This document shows positions 8,692 to 18,303 of a DNA stretch of 64,000 nucleotides, in pieces. The translations under genes were made by a program, and so were the position numbers. The notes beneath the pieces are model-generated. The model had not been told where the DNA came from. It worked only from the letters and a program-made list of their open reading frames with translations, and ran no database searches. The DNA comes from Acidobacteriota bacterium (GTDB lineage Bacteria > Acidobacteriota > Terriglobia > Acidiferrales > UBA7541): contig JAKBLM010000016.1 in assembly GCA_021832085.1 (NCBI GenBank), forward strand, positions 1 through 64,000, written 5' to 3'. Positions within the stretch are counted from its first letter, which is position 1, and every line of letters begins with the position of its first letter.

Positions 8692-10638
8692 TCAGTGGAC
8701 CGGGTTGGGCGTGACGATGTTGAACCACACATCCGCGGAGTCGAAGAGCGAGGCCAGTTCGGCCAGTTTGCTCGTGGCTCCTTCGACCTGGATCTTGCCG
8801 GCGGCAATGGCGGCCATCGGGCTGGTGCGGCCGAGAAGCACATCGTCCAGGACCGCGTGCGTCAACGTGATGGTGGCGTCGGAACGCTCGGCCTGCGCGC
8901 CCATCAGGGAATTCAGCGCGCCGTTTTCCAGCCCCACGATGCACCGCTCGTTCGTGTCGGTGAACCTCACATTCAGGGTAAACGTTACGTCGGCAGCCTT
9001 CGGGCCGATAATTCGCGTGCCGATCCAGTCGAGCAGCAGATCGAGCGTCATGGCGCGGATGGTGTCGGGGCTAGCCGTGGTTTTCATGGTCGGCGTCTTG
9101 ACGCCTTCGCGCAGCTCCTGGGCGCCCGTCAGGTAGAAATTGCGCCACGGCCCCGACTCCGCCTGGTAGCCCAGCTGTTCCAGGGCGTCAGCCAGGAGGT
9201 GCCGCGCGGCCTCGTTTTCGGGCTCGGCGAAGACCACGTGATTCACCACCTGCGCGACCCAGCGATACTCGCCCTTGTCGAAGTAGCTCTTCGCCTTGGC
9301 CAGCACGGCGCCGGCGCCACCCATGAACTCGACGTAGCGCTTGGCGGCCTCGACCGGAGGCAGTTCGTGCAGCGTGGCGGGATTGCCACTGAACCAGCCG
9401 AGGTAGCTGACGTAGGCGGATTTGACATTGTGGTTGACGCTGCCGTAATAGCCGCGCACGGACCAGACCTTTTCGAGGCTCCGGGGCAACTGGAACATCT
9501 CGGCAATCTCGGTCATCGTGTATCCGTGATTCATCAGGCGCACGGTCTGATCGTGGATGTAACGGTAGACGTCGCGATGCTTCTTGAGATGCTCGACCAC
9601 CCGTTCGCGGCCCCAGACCGGCCAGTGGTGCGGCGCGTACAGGACTTCCACTTCCCCGCCCCAACGGTGGAGGGCCTGGTTCAGATATTTGGACCACGCC
9701 AGCGGGTCGCGAATCCTGGCGCCCCGCAGCGTGTAGGTGTTGTGCAGGGTGTGCACGGCGTCCTCGGCGGTGCACAGGGCCTTCATTTCGGGAATGTAGA
9801 AAAACATTTCGGCGGGCGCCTCGGAATTGGGCGCCATCCAGAATTCGAAGGTGAGCCCGGCCAGCTGACGCTTCTCGCCATTCTCGCGGATGATGTCGGT
9901 CGGCGGGACCAGCGTGATAGTGCCGAGCGAGTTCGTCGGCCCGAGCCCCGCTCCCACCTGGCCACGCGGCCCGGCGGGCAAAAGCGTGCCGTACATGTAG
10001 CTCGCGCGGCGGCTCATGGCGTTGCCTGCGTAGACGAATTCGGCGGACGCATGTTCGAGAAACTGTTCCGGCGCCAGGACCTGCACCTTGCCCGACTCTA
10101 CATCCTCGTCGGACACGATCCCGCGCACCCCGCCATAGTGGTCCACATGGCTGTGGGAGTAGATCACCGCGACCACCGGTTTTTCCGGCCGGTTGGCGTA
10201 GTAGAGATCCAGCGACGCCTTGGCCGTCTCGGTCGAAATCAGCGGATCGACCACGACGATGCCGTCCTCGCCCTCGATGAAGGTGATATTGGAGAGGTCC
10301 GCCGCCCGCACCTGGTAGATGCCTTTGGTGACGAGGAAAAGGCCGCCTCGGGTGATGAGCTGCGCCTGGCGCCACAGGCTGGGATTCACCGAATCGGGAG
10401 CCGGCTGGCCCTCCTGGATGAAAGCAAACTGGCTGAGATCGTAGATCGGCTGTCCATGGGCGTCTCGGATCACGCCGCCATCGGCCAGCGGCGCGATGAA
10501 GCCTTTCTTGACGTCGTCGAACGACTCGACATCGTCGAAGGGCAGCCGTTTCAGCAGCGCAGCGTTCGCTTGCCGGGTCCTTTCGGAGGGTTCCCGGGGC
10601 TCCGCTACCGCTCTCTTTCGTGCGACGGCCTGTGCCAT
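8692..10638 (-). CDS. SdsA1-like linear alkylsulfatase (metallo-beta-lactamase fold)
   Basis: The 648-residue protein resembles the secondary/primary alkylsulfatases of the SdsA1 type, which hydrolyse alkyl sulfate esters with two zinc ions. The zinc motif is YSHSHVDHYGG near residue 160, with further ligand regions at CTAEDAVHTLHN and LYAPHHWPVWG. A helical dimerisation region follows, and the last 120 residues form an SCP2-like lipid-binding domain. ATG at 10638 was chosen because GGAAGGAG lies 6 bases upstream; a longer frame to 10722 lacks support. No signal peptide is evident, unlike some family members, so the protein may be cytoplasmic. It is monocistronic. Confidence 0.85.
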   Translation of the reverse strand: MAQAVARKRAVAEPREPSERTRQANAALLKRLPFDDVESFDDVKKGFIAPLADGGVIRDAHGQPIYDLSQFAFIQEGQPAPDSVNPSLWRQAQLITRGGLFLVTKGIYQVRAADLSNITFIEGEDGIVVVDPLISTETAKASLDLYYANRPEKPVVAVIYSHSHVDHYGGVRGIVSDEDVESGKVQVLAPEQFLEHASAEFVYAGNAMSRRASYMYGTLLPAGPRGQVGAGLGPTNSLGTITLVPPTDIIRENGEKRQLAGLTFEFWMAPNSEAPAEMFFYIPEMKALCTAEDAVHTLHNTYTLRGARIRDPLAWSKYLNQALHRWGGEVEVLYAPHHWPVWGRERVVEHLKKHRDVYRYIHDQTVRLMNHGYTMTEIAEMFQLPRSLEKVWSVRGYYGSVNHNVKSAYVSYLGWFSGNPATLHELPPVEAAKRYVEFMGGAGAVLAKAKSYFDKGEYRWVAQVVNHVVFAEPENEAARHLLADALEQLGYQAESGPWRNFYLTGAQELREGVKTPTMKTTASPDTIRAMTLDLLLDWIGTRIIGPKAADVTFTLNVRFTDTNERCIVGLENGALNSLMGAQAERSDATITLTHAVLDDVLLGRTSPMAAIAAGKIQVEGATSKLAELASLFDSADVWFNIVTPNPVH

Positions 10639-10964
10639 GGCGTTCTCCTTCCCGGGCGTGGACTCAAGAGCGGGCAGACCCGCCCACACAGGCAGGCTAA
10701 AGGCGCCGGGCGGCCGGCTCAACTGTCAGAAATTACAGGCCAGGAACGCGACCATGGGAGCCGTCGTGACGCCTGACCGGCGCAGGCTAGAAACCGGACC
10801 CAGGATTCCTGTTGCGGAGAGTTCCCGCGGCTCAATGCCCCAGCAGCCGGCCATGCTTTCCTGGCGAGCAGGAAGACAGCCAATCAGGAATTCCGCTTGC
10901 AACGCAGCCGTCTTCGCACTAGTCTTGAATCGCCTATCAGGCGTGGGGATACGGCCTAAACACT
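10639..10964. other. Divergent intergenic stretch, nothing firm
   Basis: This region separates the reverse-strand alkylsulfatase gene from the forward radical SAM gene, so promoters for both must lie here or nearby. CGCCT-ATC-AGGCG near 10930 is a small inverted repeat that could be an operator, but it is too short to be sure. Confidence 0.35.
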
Positions 10965-12446
10965 ATGAAAGCACTACTGATTTATCCGGAATGGCCAGAC
11001 ACGTACTGGAGCTTCAAGCATGCGCTGCCTTTCGAAGGCAAGAAGTCTGCCTTCCCTCCGCTTGGTTTGATGACGATCGCCCCGCTGCTACCCAAACACT
11101 GGGAAAAGCGGCTGGTGGATACGAACATCCGAAAGCTGACCGAAGCTGACCTGAAATGGGCCGACATTGCGCTATTCAGCGGCATGCTGGTGCAAAAGCG
11201 CCCGATGCTCGAGATGCTGGCGCGCTGCCGGCGCCGCGGCCTGAAGACGGTGGTCGGCGGACCGATCACAAGCAGCGTGGAGGACATGGCCAACCACGCC
11301 GATCACATCGTCATCGGCGAAGGCGAAGAGCTGGTCGCCCAGTTGGCGGCCGATATCGAGGCAGGCAAGGCGAAGCCGGTGTACCGCGCCCTCGCGCTGC
11401 CCACGCTCGACAAAACGCCGCTGCCCGACATCAGCCTGGTGAATCCCAAGTATTACAGCGGCATGGCCATTCAGTATTCCCGCGGCTGCCCTTTCAACTG
11501 CGAATTCTGCGACATCATCGAGATTTACGGCCGTGTTCCCCGCACCAAGACGCCGGAACAGGTCACCGCTGAACTCGATCTGCTCTACGACGCCAAATGG
11601 CGCGGGTCGGTCTTCATCGTCGACGACAATTTCATCGGCAACAAACGCAAGGTGAAGGAACTGCTCCCGGCTCTGACCGAGTGGAACAGGCAGCGCGGCA
11701 ATCCGTTCACGTTCTTCACCGAGGCCTCCGTCAATCTGGCTGACGACACGCAGCTGCTGCAGATGATGAAAGACGCCCATTTCACCCGCGTCTTCCTCGG
11801 CATCGAAACGCCGGTGGAATCCAGCCTGAAGCAGGCGCAGAAGATGCAAAATACGCGCCGCAGCCTGCTGGAGAGCGTTCGCCGTATCCGCCAGTACGGA
11901 ATGGAAGTGATGGCGGGGTTCATCGTCGGCTTCGACAACGACCCCGAGGACGTCTTCGACCGCCAGGTGGAATTCATCGAGGAAAGCGCGATCCCGCTGG
12001 CCATGGTGGGCCTGCTGCAGGCCGTGCCGGGCACGCAGCTCTATCGCCGACTGATGAAGGAAGGGCGAATCCTCCACGAAGGCTACGGCGACAACATGGA
12101 TTTCCGGCTGAACTTTATCCCCACGATGAACCCGGAACGCCTGGTGGAGGGATACCGGTCGATCCTCGAACGCATCTATGGCGCCGAGGCCTACTACCAG
12201 CGCGTTCGCCGGTTCCTGGCCGACTATCACCCGGTTCATCACAAGCAGCGGCGATTCTGCGACTACGTCGCTTTTTGCCGATCGTTGTTCAAGCAGGGTG
12301 TCGTCAGCCGGGACCGCGCTGCCTATTGGAAATTCGTGATTGACGCGGCCACGCGTTACCGGCAGTCCTTCGATGTTGCCATGACCCTGGCCGTGATGGG
12401 CTACCATTTCCAGACGCTGACTCGCATCGCCTGCGAGTCCGACTAG
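10965..12446 (+). CDS. B12-binding domain radical SAM protein
   Basis: This 493-residue enzyme combines an N-terminal cobalamin-binding Rossmann domain (residues 1-130) with a radical SAM barrel. The Cys motif for the 4Fe-4S cluster is GCPFNCEFCD near residues 174-183. The C-terminal 130 residues, rich in Arg and aromatic residues, look like the DUF4070-type extension found in this subfamily. Such enzymes often methylate or rearrange unactivated carbons, for example in hopanoid or antibiotic pathways, but nothing nearby identifies the substrate. ATG at 10965 begins MKALLIYPEWP, the usual start of the family. The ribosome-binding site is weak. Confidence 0.8.
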   Translation: MKALLIYPEWPDTYWSFKHALPFEGKKSAFPPLGLMTIAPLLPKHWEKRLVDTNIRKLTEADLKWADIALFSGMLVQKRPMLEMLARCRRRGLKTVVGGPITSSVEDMANHADHIVIGEGEELVAQLAADIEAGKAKPVYRALALPTLDKTPLPDISLVNPKYYSGMAIQYSRGCPFNCEFCDIIEIYGRVPRTKTPEQVTAELDLLYDAKWRGSVFIVDDNFIGNKRKVKELLPALTEWNRQRGNPFTFFTEASVNLADDTQLLQMMKDAHFTRVFLGIETPVESSLKQAQKMQNTRRSLLESVRRIRQYGMEVMAGFIVGFDNDPEDVFDRQVEFIEESAIPLAMVGLLQAVPGTQLYRRLMKEGRILHEGYGDNMDFRLNFIPTMNPERLVEGYRSILERIYGAEAYYQRVRRFLADYHPVHHKQRRFCDYVAFCRSLFKQGVVSRDRAAYWKFVIDAATRYRQSFDVAMTLAVMGYHFQTLTRIACESD

Positions 12447-12531
12447 CTGCCCCGCGCCGTACCGGTCGAGCCAACACTTTTCCCACAGTGCAACTGGGCA
12501 ATCGCCTGGAAGTGCGCCCTCGATAAGGCAA

Positions 12532-12569
12532 AGGCCGAGACATTCGCTAAATGTGGAATGCCTCGGCCT
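12532..12569. terminator. Imperfect hairpin between convergent genes
   Basis: AGGCCGAG at 12532-12539 pairs with CTCGGCCT at 12562-12569, continued inward by CATTC/GAATG after one mismatch, around a 10-base loop. It lies between two convergent genes, where a bidirectional terminator would be expected. No long T-run follows on either strand, so termination is only likely. Confidence 0.4.
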
Positions 12570-12600
12570 CTCATCTTGCGCGAAATTAAAAGACGAGTCT

Positions 12601-13638
12601 CTACGAACAGGCGCGCGTGGTGAGTGTGCCTCCAATTGTTGAACACGTATTCTTTACCCACCGATTGGAGTGGACAGGCGCGTCGTCCCAAACGTCGAAC
12701 AGGTTATTCAGCGCCGTATTCTCCTCGATTACATTCTTGGAGGTGTTCGGCCCGGTGTAAATCCCGCCGATGTAATTGCTGTTGACCGTATTGCTTTCGA
12801 TGGTGTTGCCGGTCGAGTTGTTGATAATCTGCAGACCGAACGCACAGGAAATCAGGTTCGGCACGTTGGAAGTGCAGGTGTAATTCAGGTCATAGCTGCC
12901 GTTGTACTCAATCGTGTTGCCGCTCACCGTCCATCCGCTGCTGTTGCTCAGCACCAGACCGGAGCTGTAGATGCCGGCCTGGCCCGCGGCGACCATGTCG
13001 AAGTTGTTATAGGTCAAATTGTTTCCGGAAATCGATCCGACTGCTTTGCGAGCGATCGAACTGTTCGCGACGGAAATGCCGTTCTGGAAGCAAGTGGCGC
13101 TGTTGCCGCTGATCGTTGCCCCACTGACGGCGTCGAGACTGATCCCGTTGCCCCAGTTTTCGTCGGTGCGTGTTTTCCCGCAAAGTGAGCCACCCGGTTC
13201 ATTCTCGAGGGTCACGCCGGTGATGGTCAGGTTCGTGCCGCCCGTGGATTCGATGGCGGCAGTGTTCGCAGCGCTGCTGGTGGTGTAGTCGGTGATGATG
13301 GTGGCGCCGTTGCCGACGATCGTGGTGTTGCTGTTGGTGCCATTCGAGATTGCTACACCGCTATCTCCCAGCGCGCTCACATCGATCGTATAGCCTGCCA
13401 GGTTCACCGTGAGGCCGCTGGCTCCTATGACGATGCAAGGATTCTGGCCTCCGGCGGTAGCGGCGATGTTGCCGGTCAGGGTCAGGTTTGTGGTGATGTT
13501 GCCCGGGCAGCCCTGCGCAGCGGCCCGGCTGGACAGGAAGCCCAAGGCGAACAGCGCCACCGCTCCCAGATAGCCGGCCTGTTTCAGGGCACGTGGCGCA
13601 CGAGACCATCCCGAACGAACTAATGCTCGTAATCCCAT
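12601..13638 (-). CDS. Secreted parallel beta-helix repeat protein
   Basis: The 345-residue protein has an N-terminal signal segment (GYLGAVALFALGFLSSRAAAQ) and a mature part rich in Asn, Gly, Ser and Thr. Repeated units such as ISGNSATCFQNGISV and IESNTVNSNYIGGIY are characteristic of right-handed beta helices of the NosD/pectate-lyase type. Five or more turns can be counted. Scattered Cys residues may form disulfides. ATG at 13638 has GGGGGGATC just upstream; the frame runs further upstream but without a signal peptide. It could be a polysaccharide-binding or degrading surface protein. No catalytic residues could be assigned. Confidence 0.75.
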   Translation of the reverse strand: MGLRALVRSGWSRAPRALKQAGYLGAVALFALGFLSSRAAAQGCPGNITTNLTLTGNIAATAGGQNPCIVIGASGLTVNLAGYTIDVSALGDSGVAISNGTNSNTTIVGNGATIITDYTTSSAANTAAIESTGGTNLTITGVTLENEPGGSLCGKTRTDENWGNGISLDAVSGATISGNSATCFQNGISVANSSIARKAVGSISGNNLTYNNFDMVAAGQAGIYSSGLVLSNSSGWTVSGNTIEYNGSYDLNYTCTSNVPNLISCAFGLQIINNSTGNTIESNTVNSNYIGGIYTGPNTSKNVIEENTALNNLFDVWDDAPVHSNRWVKNTCSTIGGTLTTRACS

Positions 13639-13873
13639 TCGATCCCCCCTGTACTGCGAATTTCCGAGCGTGGCATCCCTTTCGATTACGGATACACTAA
13701 TTACTAATTGGGAAAGGATTTGCAAGAACTCTCTGCCCTGGTTTGCTGAAAGGGAAACGTACAGGACCGCGCGCGATACCCCTCTCGGGGCTGGCAAGAC
13801 GTCAATAGATTGAAGCAGTGGGATTTACCAGCGAATGTGCCGCGGGGACTTGCTTCGAATCCCCCAGTTGCGT

Positions 13874-14707
13874 TTACTTCCAACCGGAATCGGCTACTCG
13901 CCGGCGGCCGAGCGGTTCTCCGCGAACCTCCCCGATTCTATCGGTCGCGGCACGAAAAGCGTCCCGGTACTGTTTGGCCAGGCGAAGCAGTCGAACGAAT
14001 TCTTCTCCGGTCTCCCGATCCGATGAGCGGACCGATTTGCCTTCGAAGCTCAATTCGCCGCTGTGTGCCAGGACGAACTCGTAAAGGTCAATGGTTGCGT
14101 CTGTCCACCGAGTCTGTTTTTCGAGGATGGCCGGACGCAATCTGAACCGGGTGAGAAAACCGTCGGCAATTTCGTTCCAGAACCGGCGCTTTTCAATCTG
14201 GCTCCAGTTGGCGGTTCTCACACGCGCCTTGATCCGCTCCAGCGCCCGCTCCAGTTCTTCGGCGAGGTGCTCATTGGTGCGGAGCAACTGGCGAATGGCC
14301 GCGGTTGTTCTTCCCATCGCCTCAGGGGTCGAAAACGAACGCGCCGTGTAAAGCCCGGCCAGCGTCTCGACGTCGATTTCTTTTTTCTGGAGCTTGATCC
14401 GGCGATTGATTTCGACAACTTCGGCGAAGAGTTCGCGGAAGACGTCTTCTTCCTCCTCGGGAGGTTTTCCGGCACCTGCCTCGGCTGTCGATGGGTGATG
14501 TCTGCGGAATTCCACCCCGTGCCGCGCTTCCGCGGAAGGGTCGCTGCCCGGGTGGCCGGGCCCGCAAGTTCGTTCACCTGGTTCCGGCGTGGCAGAGAGT
14601 GGCGTCGTTTCCGCTTGCTTACGCTCCGTCGAAGGGAGTGGCTCGTCGCAGAAGATGCAGTTGACAGCGCGATCGGGATTCCTGGCCCCGCATTGAGGAC
14701 ACACCAT
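13874..14707 (-). CDS. Zinc-ribbon protein of unknown function
   Basis: The 277-residue protein begins with a zinc ribbon, MVCPQCGARN...CIFCDEPLP, in which two CxxC pairs (residues 3-6 and 17-20) would bind one zinc. A low-complexity charged linker follows to about residue 85. The rest is mostly helical and charged (VVEINRRIKLQKKEIDVETL, EHLAEELERALERIK), with no recognised domain. It lies 24 bases downstream of the secreted repeat protein gene on the same strand, so the two are probably co-transcribed. Its role is unknown. Confidence 0.65.
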   Translation of the reverse strand: MVCPQCGARNPDRAVNCIFCDEPLPSTERKQAETTPLSATPEPGERTCGPGHPGSDPSAEARHGVEFRRHHPSTAEAGAGKPPEEEEDVFRELFAEVVEINRRIKLQKKEIDVETLAGLYTARSFSTPEAMGRTTAAIRQLLRTNEHLAEELERALERIKARVRTANWSQIEKRRFWNEIADGFLTRFRLRPAILEKQTRWTDATIDLYEFVLAHSGELSFEGKSVRSSDRETGEEFVRLLRLAKQYRDAFRAATDRIGEVRGEPLGRRRVADSGWK

Positions 14708-14731
14708 TTCGGCCTCGCCTGACGCCTTTTG

Positions 14732-16117
14732 TTAGTGTTTCTTGGTTTTGGCTTCCTGTCCGCCCGACTGATTTTGCTGTCCTTTGCTATTGGCAAGCTT
14801 GGTGGCCGCCGCCGGCTCGGATTTCGGCTCATGGCCGGTGAAGACACTCACCTGACGGAGCTGTCCGTTGCCATTATCGAGATAGACGGTGCTTTGGGTG
14901 TCCATGATTCCGGACTTGGTCGGCTTGGCAATACTGACAACGGCCCCCGACACCTTGAGTCCCATGGACGGCGAAACGCGGGAACGCTCTTCGGTTTGCT
15001 GCCGCGTTTCGACCGTACCGTTGGGCTTGACGGTCTTCAGGGTGGAGACGCGCTGCATGAGCGAGAGCGCGGTGCCCTGCGACGTTAGTGTGCCGGCCGG
15101 TTTCGTCACGTAGGTGCTGACGACCTGATGCTCCTGGCCGTCCTTGGCCTTCCAGTCCTTCGTGACGACACGCTGCCCAACCGTCAGGTTGCCGTTGGCA
15201 TCGGGAACGTATAGCGTCTTTTCCTCGGTTTGCCGACCATCGGCCTGCTTGTCGAACACCGTCACGGTCCTTTTGCTGGTCTGCCAACCGCCGTTGAGGT
15301 TGGGCGTCAGCAGGGTGCGTACTGTGTGCTCGGTATTCTTTCCGGTCTGCCGGGTGATCTCGATTTTCTGCTTCGCATCCATCCCGCCGGACATCCCGGG
15401 CCTGAAAACGGTTGTATTCGTCACGCTCGAGTGCGGACTCGTCGGCGTCGTCTCGCTGACATCGCGTTGGCTCACCTTGAATTGGCCATTGGCATCGAGC
15501 TTCGAGTAAGTGCTTTCGGATTTCGACTTGCCTCCGCCGAGGGTGGTGGTGTCGGTCTGCTCGATACCGATCAGTTTTCGGTTGCCGTTGGAGTCCTGGC
15601 CATAAATCTTCGTGATCGTACGGGTTGTATGGTCGTTCAGCTGAATCGTTTCGGTTTGCTGGTCGACCAACGTGTGCGCGCCGCCGTTCATTCCCGGTAT
15701 CGAGACCACCTCCGATTGCGTGCCAACGCCACCCTTCGTACCGGTCTCGGCAATTGTCCTCGTGACGGTCGGCCGTCCGCCCGTCGTGCCGCCGCCCTGG
15801 CTAACGGTTACCCGCGCCGGAGCCGGCTTGGCGCCCGGCTGCCCGGCTTGTGGGGTGGCCGGTGGCTGCTTCGGCACTGGCTTGGGCACAAACCAGCCCC
15901 AATGTTGCCCACTATCGGCGGGTTTCGCTTGCGACTGGGACTGAGATTTGGACTGTGAGGAGGATTGTGACTGCGAAGCAGGAAAGGCCATCAGCGGCAT
16001 GGCGGCCAGCATTGCCGTCGCCACGCCGGCTGCCAAGATGCCTGCGATCCACCGCGCGGGTATTTTCATGGCCGCCTCCGGGTCTTGCCGTCCAGGGTCC
16101 AGATTCTCTGCCATCAT
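14732..16117 (-). CDS. Secreted repeat protein, acidobacterial type
   Basis: The 461-residue protein has an N-terminal hydrophobic export signal (WIAGILAAGVATAMLAAMPLMAF) followed by a Ser-Gln-Lys-rich stretch and a Pro-rich linker. From about residue 130 it consists of imperfect repeats carrying an NG turn and a short strand, for example DSNGNRKLIGIEQTD, DANGQFKVSQRDVSE, DANGNLTVGQRVVTK and KPNGTVETRQQTEER. Thr, Gln and Lys dominate. Both ATG 16117 (GGAGGAAA upstream) and ATG 16069 (GGAGG upstream) have good ribosome-binding sites, so the true start is open. No named family is recognised; an envelope or adhesive role is possible. Confidence 0.7.
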   Translation of the reverse strand: MMAENLDPGRQDPEAAMKIPARWIAGILAAGVATAMLAAMPLMAFPASQSQSSSQSKSQSQSQAKPADSGQHWGWFVPKPVPKQPPATPQAGQPGAKPAPARVTVSQGGGTTGGRPTVTRTIAETGTKGGVGTQSEVVSIPGMNGGAHTLVDQQTETIQLNDHTTRTITKIYGQDSNGNRKLIGIEQTDTTTLGGGKSKSESTYSKLDANGQFKVSQRDVSETTPTSPHSSVTNTTVFRPGMSGGMDAKQKIEITRQTGKNTEHTVRTLLTPNLNGGWQTSKRTVTVFDKQADGRQTEEKTLYVPDANGNLTVGQRVVTKDWKAKDGQEHQVVSTYVTKPAGTLTSQGTALSLMQRVSTLKTVKPNGTVETRQQTEERSRVSPSMGLKVSGAVVSIAKPTKSGIMDTQSTVYLDNGNGQLRQVSVFTGHEPKSEPAAATKLANSKGQQNQSGGQEAKTKKH

Positions 16118-16444
16118 TTTCCTCCAAAGCGGCCCGAGGAAGCTACCGCACTCTTGCGGCGATGCGTCTAAACAATTGCCGCCTTCGTTCTAGAACCTTG
16201 GTCCTCCCGTGCCGCCTTCGGCTCGGCCGGACAAACGCCGCTTTTGAGTACGAAACGGCTGCATCCATTCCTGAGCATGTATTCGCGGCCAAACGCGGTT
16301 CGCCGGCCCGTCACAGGGTCGCCCGCCTCCTCGCCCGTTCGGCCACGCCTGCGGCCGGCGTCCGGGCCGCTTGAAGGCGCCGCGCGACACGGAGGTAGAA
16401 TAGCGGGACAATCTTCGGTTCCCGGTTCCTGGACAGGAGGAAGC
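16118..16444. other. Divergent intergenic stretch with possible promoter
   Basis: The region separates the reverse-strand repeat-protein gene from the forward M20 peptidase gene. TAGAAT at 16396-16401 may be a -10 element for the peptidase, giving a leader of about 37 bases. No clear -35 was found and no other structure is seen. Confidence 0.35.
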
Positions 16445-17629
16445 ATGGCAAAGGATGCCAAGGCCAGCGCACGTGAAGCTCTCGAGTCCGCCCGCCCTTC
16501 CCTGATCGATTTGAGCCACAGGATCCATGCCCATCCGGAACTGGGTTACGAGGAGGAGCGCGCGTCCGGGTGGCTTTGCGAACTGCTGGCTGACGCCGGT
16601 TTCCAGGTCGAGCGAGGCGTCTGCAACATACCCACCGCGTTTATCGCTCGCGCGGGCTCCGGGCCGCTCCACGTCTCCATCTGCGCCGAATACGATGCCC
16701 TTCCCGGGATCGGCCATGCTTGCGGCCACAACATTATCGCCGCCATGTCGGCCGGCGCGGGCATCGCCGCGGCACGGGCCGCCGACGAGGCCGGGCTGAC
16801 TGTCACCGTCGTCGGAACGCCCGCCGAGGAGGTCGGCAACGTCGGCGGGAAAATCCTCCTGCTGGAGCGCGGTGCCTTTAACGACGCGCATGCCGCGATG
16901 ATGGTTCACCCGGCTCCCATCGACGGCATCACTCCGCCAATGATCGCCGCAGCGCTCTTCGACGTTCAGTACGAAGGAAAGGAATCCCATGCTTCCGCCT
17001 TCCCCGAGATGGGCATCAACGCTGCCGACGCCCTGACCGTTGCGCAGGTCGCCATCGGCCTTCTTCGCCAGCACATTCGTTCGACCGACCGCATCCACGG
17101 CATCGTTACCCACGGCGGCGACGCGCCTAACGTCGTTCCCGCTCACACAACCGCGAAATACATGGTCCGGGCGCAAACGATCGAGGAACTGGCCGAAGTT
17201 CGCCAGAAGGTTTTCCGCTGCTTCGAAGCGGGAGCGCTGGCCACCGGCTCGAAACTGGAAATCATTGGCGGCGAAAAGCCTTACGCCCAGGTGGTTCACG
17301 ACGCTGCCCTTGCTGAACTCTATCGTCGCAATGCCGAGAGCGTTGGCCGCCAATTCCCCGATCTCGGTAAGGCGGGCAACCGCTTCGCCGCTTCCACGGA
17401 CATGGGCAACGTCTCGCTCGCTATCCCTTCCATTCATCCCATGATTGGCATCGATTCGTATCCCGCAGTCAATCACCAGCCGGAATTCACCGCCCACTGC
17501 ATTTCCGAGGCAGCCGATAAAGCATTGTGGGACGGGGCGTTAGCCATGGCCTGGACGGCCATTGATATGGCCTCGACGCCCTCTATCCGCGATCGTCTGC
17601 TCGCCCGCGGCGCCGGCCCACGCCCCTGA
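16445..17629 (+). CDS. M20-family amidohydrolase/peptidase, PM20D2-like
   Basis: The 394-residue zinc hydrolase belongs to the M20D group. Conserved blocks are LSHRIHAHPELGYEE near residue 22, AEYDALPGIGHACGHN near residue 80 (metal-binding His and Cys), and GTPAEEVGN near residue 121. A dimerisation domain occupies the middle third. The EYDALPGIGHACGHN block is typical of PM20D2-type dipeptidases and related aminoacyl amidohydrolases. ATG at 16445 is preceded by CAGGAGGAAGC. No signal peptide is seen, so it is cytoplasmic. The natural substrate is not shown. Confidence 0.8.
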   Translation: MAKDAKASAREALESARPSLIDLSHRIHAHPELGYEEERASGWLCELLADAGFQVERGVCNIPTAFIARAGSGPLHVSICAEYDALPGIGHACGHNIIAAMSAGAGIAAARAADEAGLTVTVVGTPAEEVGNVGGKILLLERGAFNDAHAAMMVHPAPIDGITPPMIAAALFDVQYEGKESHASAFPEMGINAADALTVAQVAIGLLRQHIRSTDRIHGIVTHGGDAPNVVPAHTTAKYMVRAQTIEELAEVRQKVFRCFEAGALATGSKLEIIGGEKPYAQVVHDAALAELYRRNAESVGRQFPDLGKAGNRFAASTDMGNVSLAIPSIHPMIGIDSYPAVNHQPEFTAHCISEAADKALWDGALAMAWTAIDMASTPSIRDRLLARGAGPRP

Positions 17630-17735
17630 AAGAAACCTTTCTCCGACCGGCCTCGTCCAATTAGGCAATGCACTGAGCTTCCCCGTCTTATGGGACGTCA
17701 TCGTTTGTTTGACCGCGTCCGTGGAGGAGGAGTGT

Positions 17736-18131
17736 ATGAGGAAGCGTACCGTGGTGGTGTTCGTGGTGATGCTGTTGTCGGCCGGCATGGCTTTCGCCGC
17801 GCAACAGCAAGGCAAAATGGGCAAGATGATGGGCAAGGGTAAGCCCACCATTGACGAGCAGGTTGCCCGGATGAAGAGCAACCTGAACTTGAACGACCAT
17901 CAGGCGACCCAAGTGAAGGAACTGCTCGAAAAACAACAGCAGGAACGCCAAACCTGGCGGACCAGCAACCCTAACGCAACCCAGGAAGAACTGAAGGCCC
18001 ACCGGCGGCAGATGTGGCAACAGATGAACGCAGGCCTGAAGAAAATCCTGACTCCGGAACAGTACAAGAAACACCAGGAAATGATGCGGCGAGGGATGAA
18101 GCACGGCCCGAAAGGGCCCCCGCAGGGCTAG
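17736..18131 (+). CDS. Spy/CpxP-like periplasmic protein
   Basis: The 131-residue protein has a classical signal peptide (VVVFVVMLLSAGMAFAA) and a mature part that is helical, highly charged and Met/Gln-rich. It contains the LTxxQ-type segments LNLNDHQATQVKELL and ILTPEQYKKHQ that define the Spy/CpxP periplasmic chaperone-like family. The length is close to Spy. ATG at 17736 has GGAGGAGGAG just upstream. It follows the M20 gene by 106 bases on the same strand. Members of this family help folding or respond to envelope or metal stress; the specific role here is inferred. Confidence 0.7.
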   Translation: MRKRTVVVFVVMLLSAGMAFAAQQQGKMGKMMGKGKPTIDEQVARMKSNLNLNDHQATQVKELLEKQQQERQTWRTSNPNATQEELKAHRRQMWQQMNAGLKKILTPEQYKKHQEMMRRGMKHGPKGPPQG

Positions 18132-18303
18132 TCTTCCCGAAGAGCTTGGGAGAAAGCCGGGGCGAGCGGCGCTATGGCCGGTCGCCCCGCTCCTCTTTTC
18201 TTCGATGGAATGCCAGAGCGACTTTTCCCGCCACGAAGGACACCCCGACTCACGCCTTCCGCTGCCTTCAGGGAAAATTTGCTGATAATCCGGTAGGCTT
18301 CTT

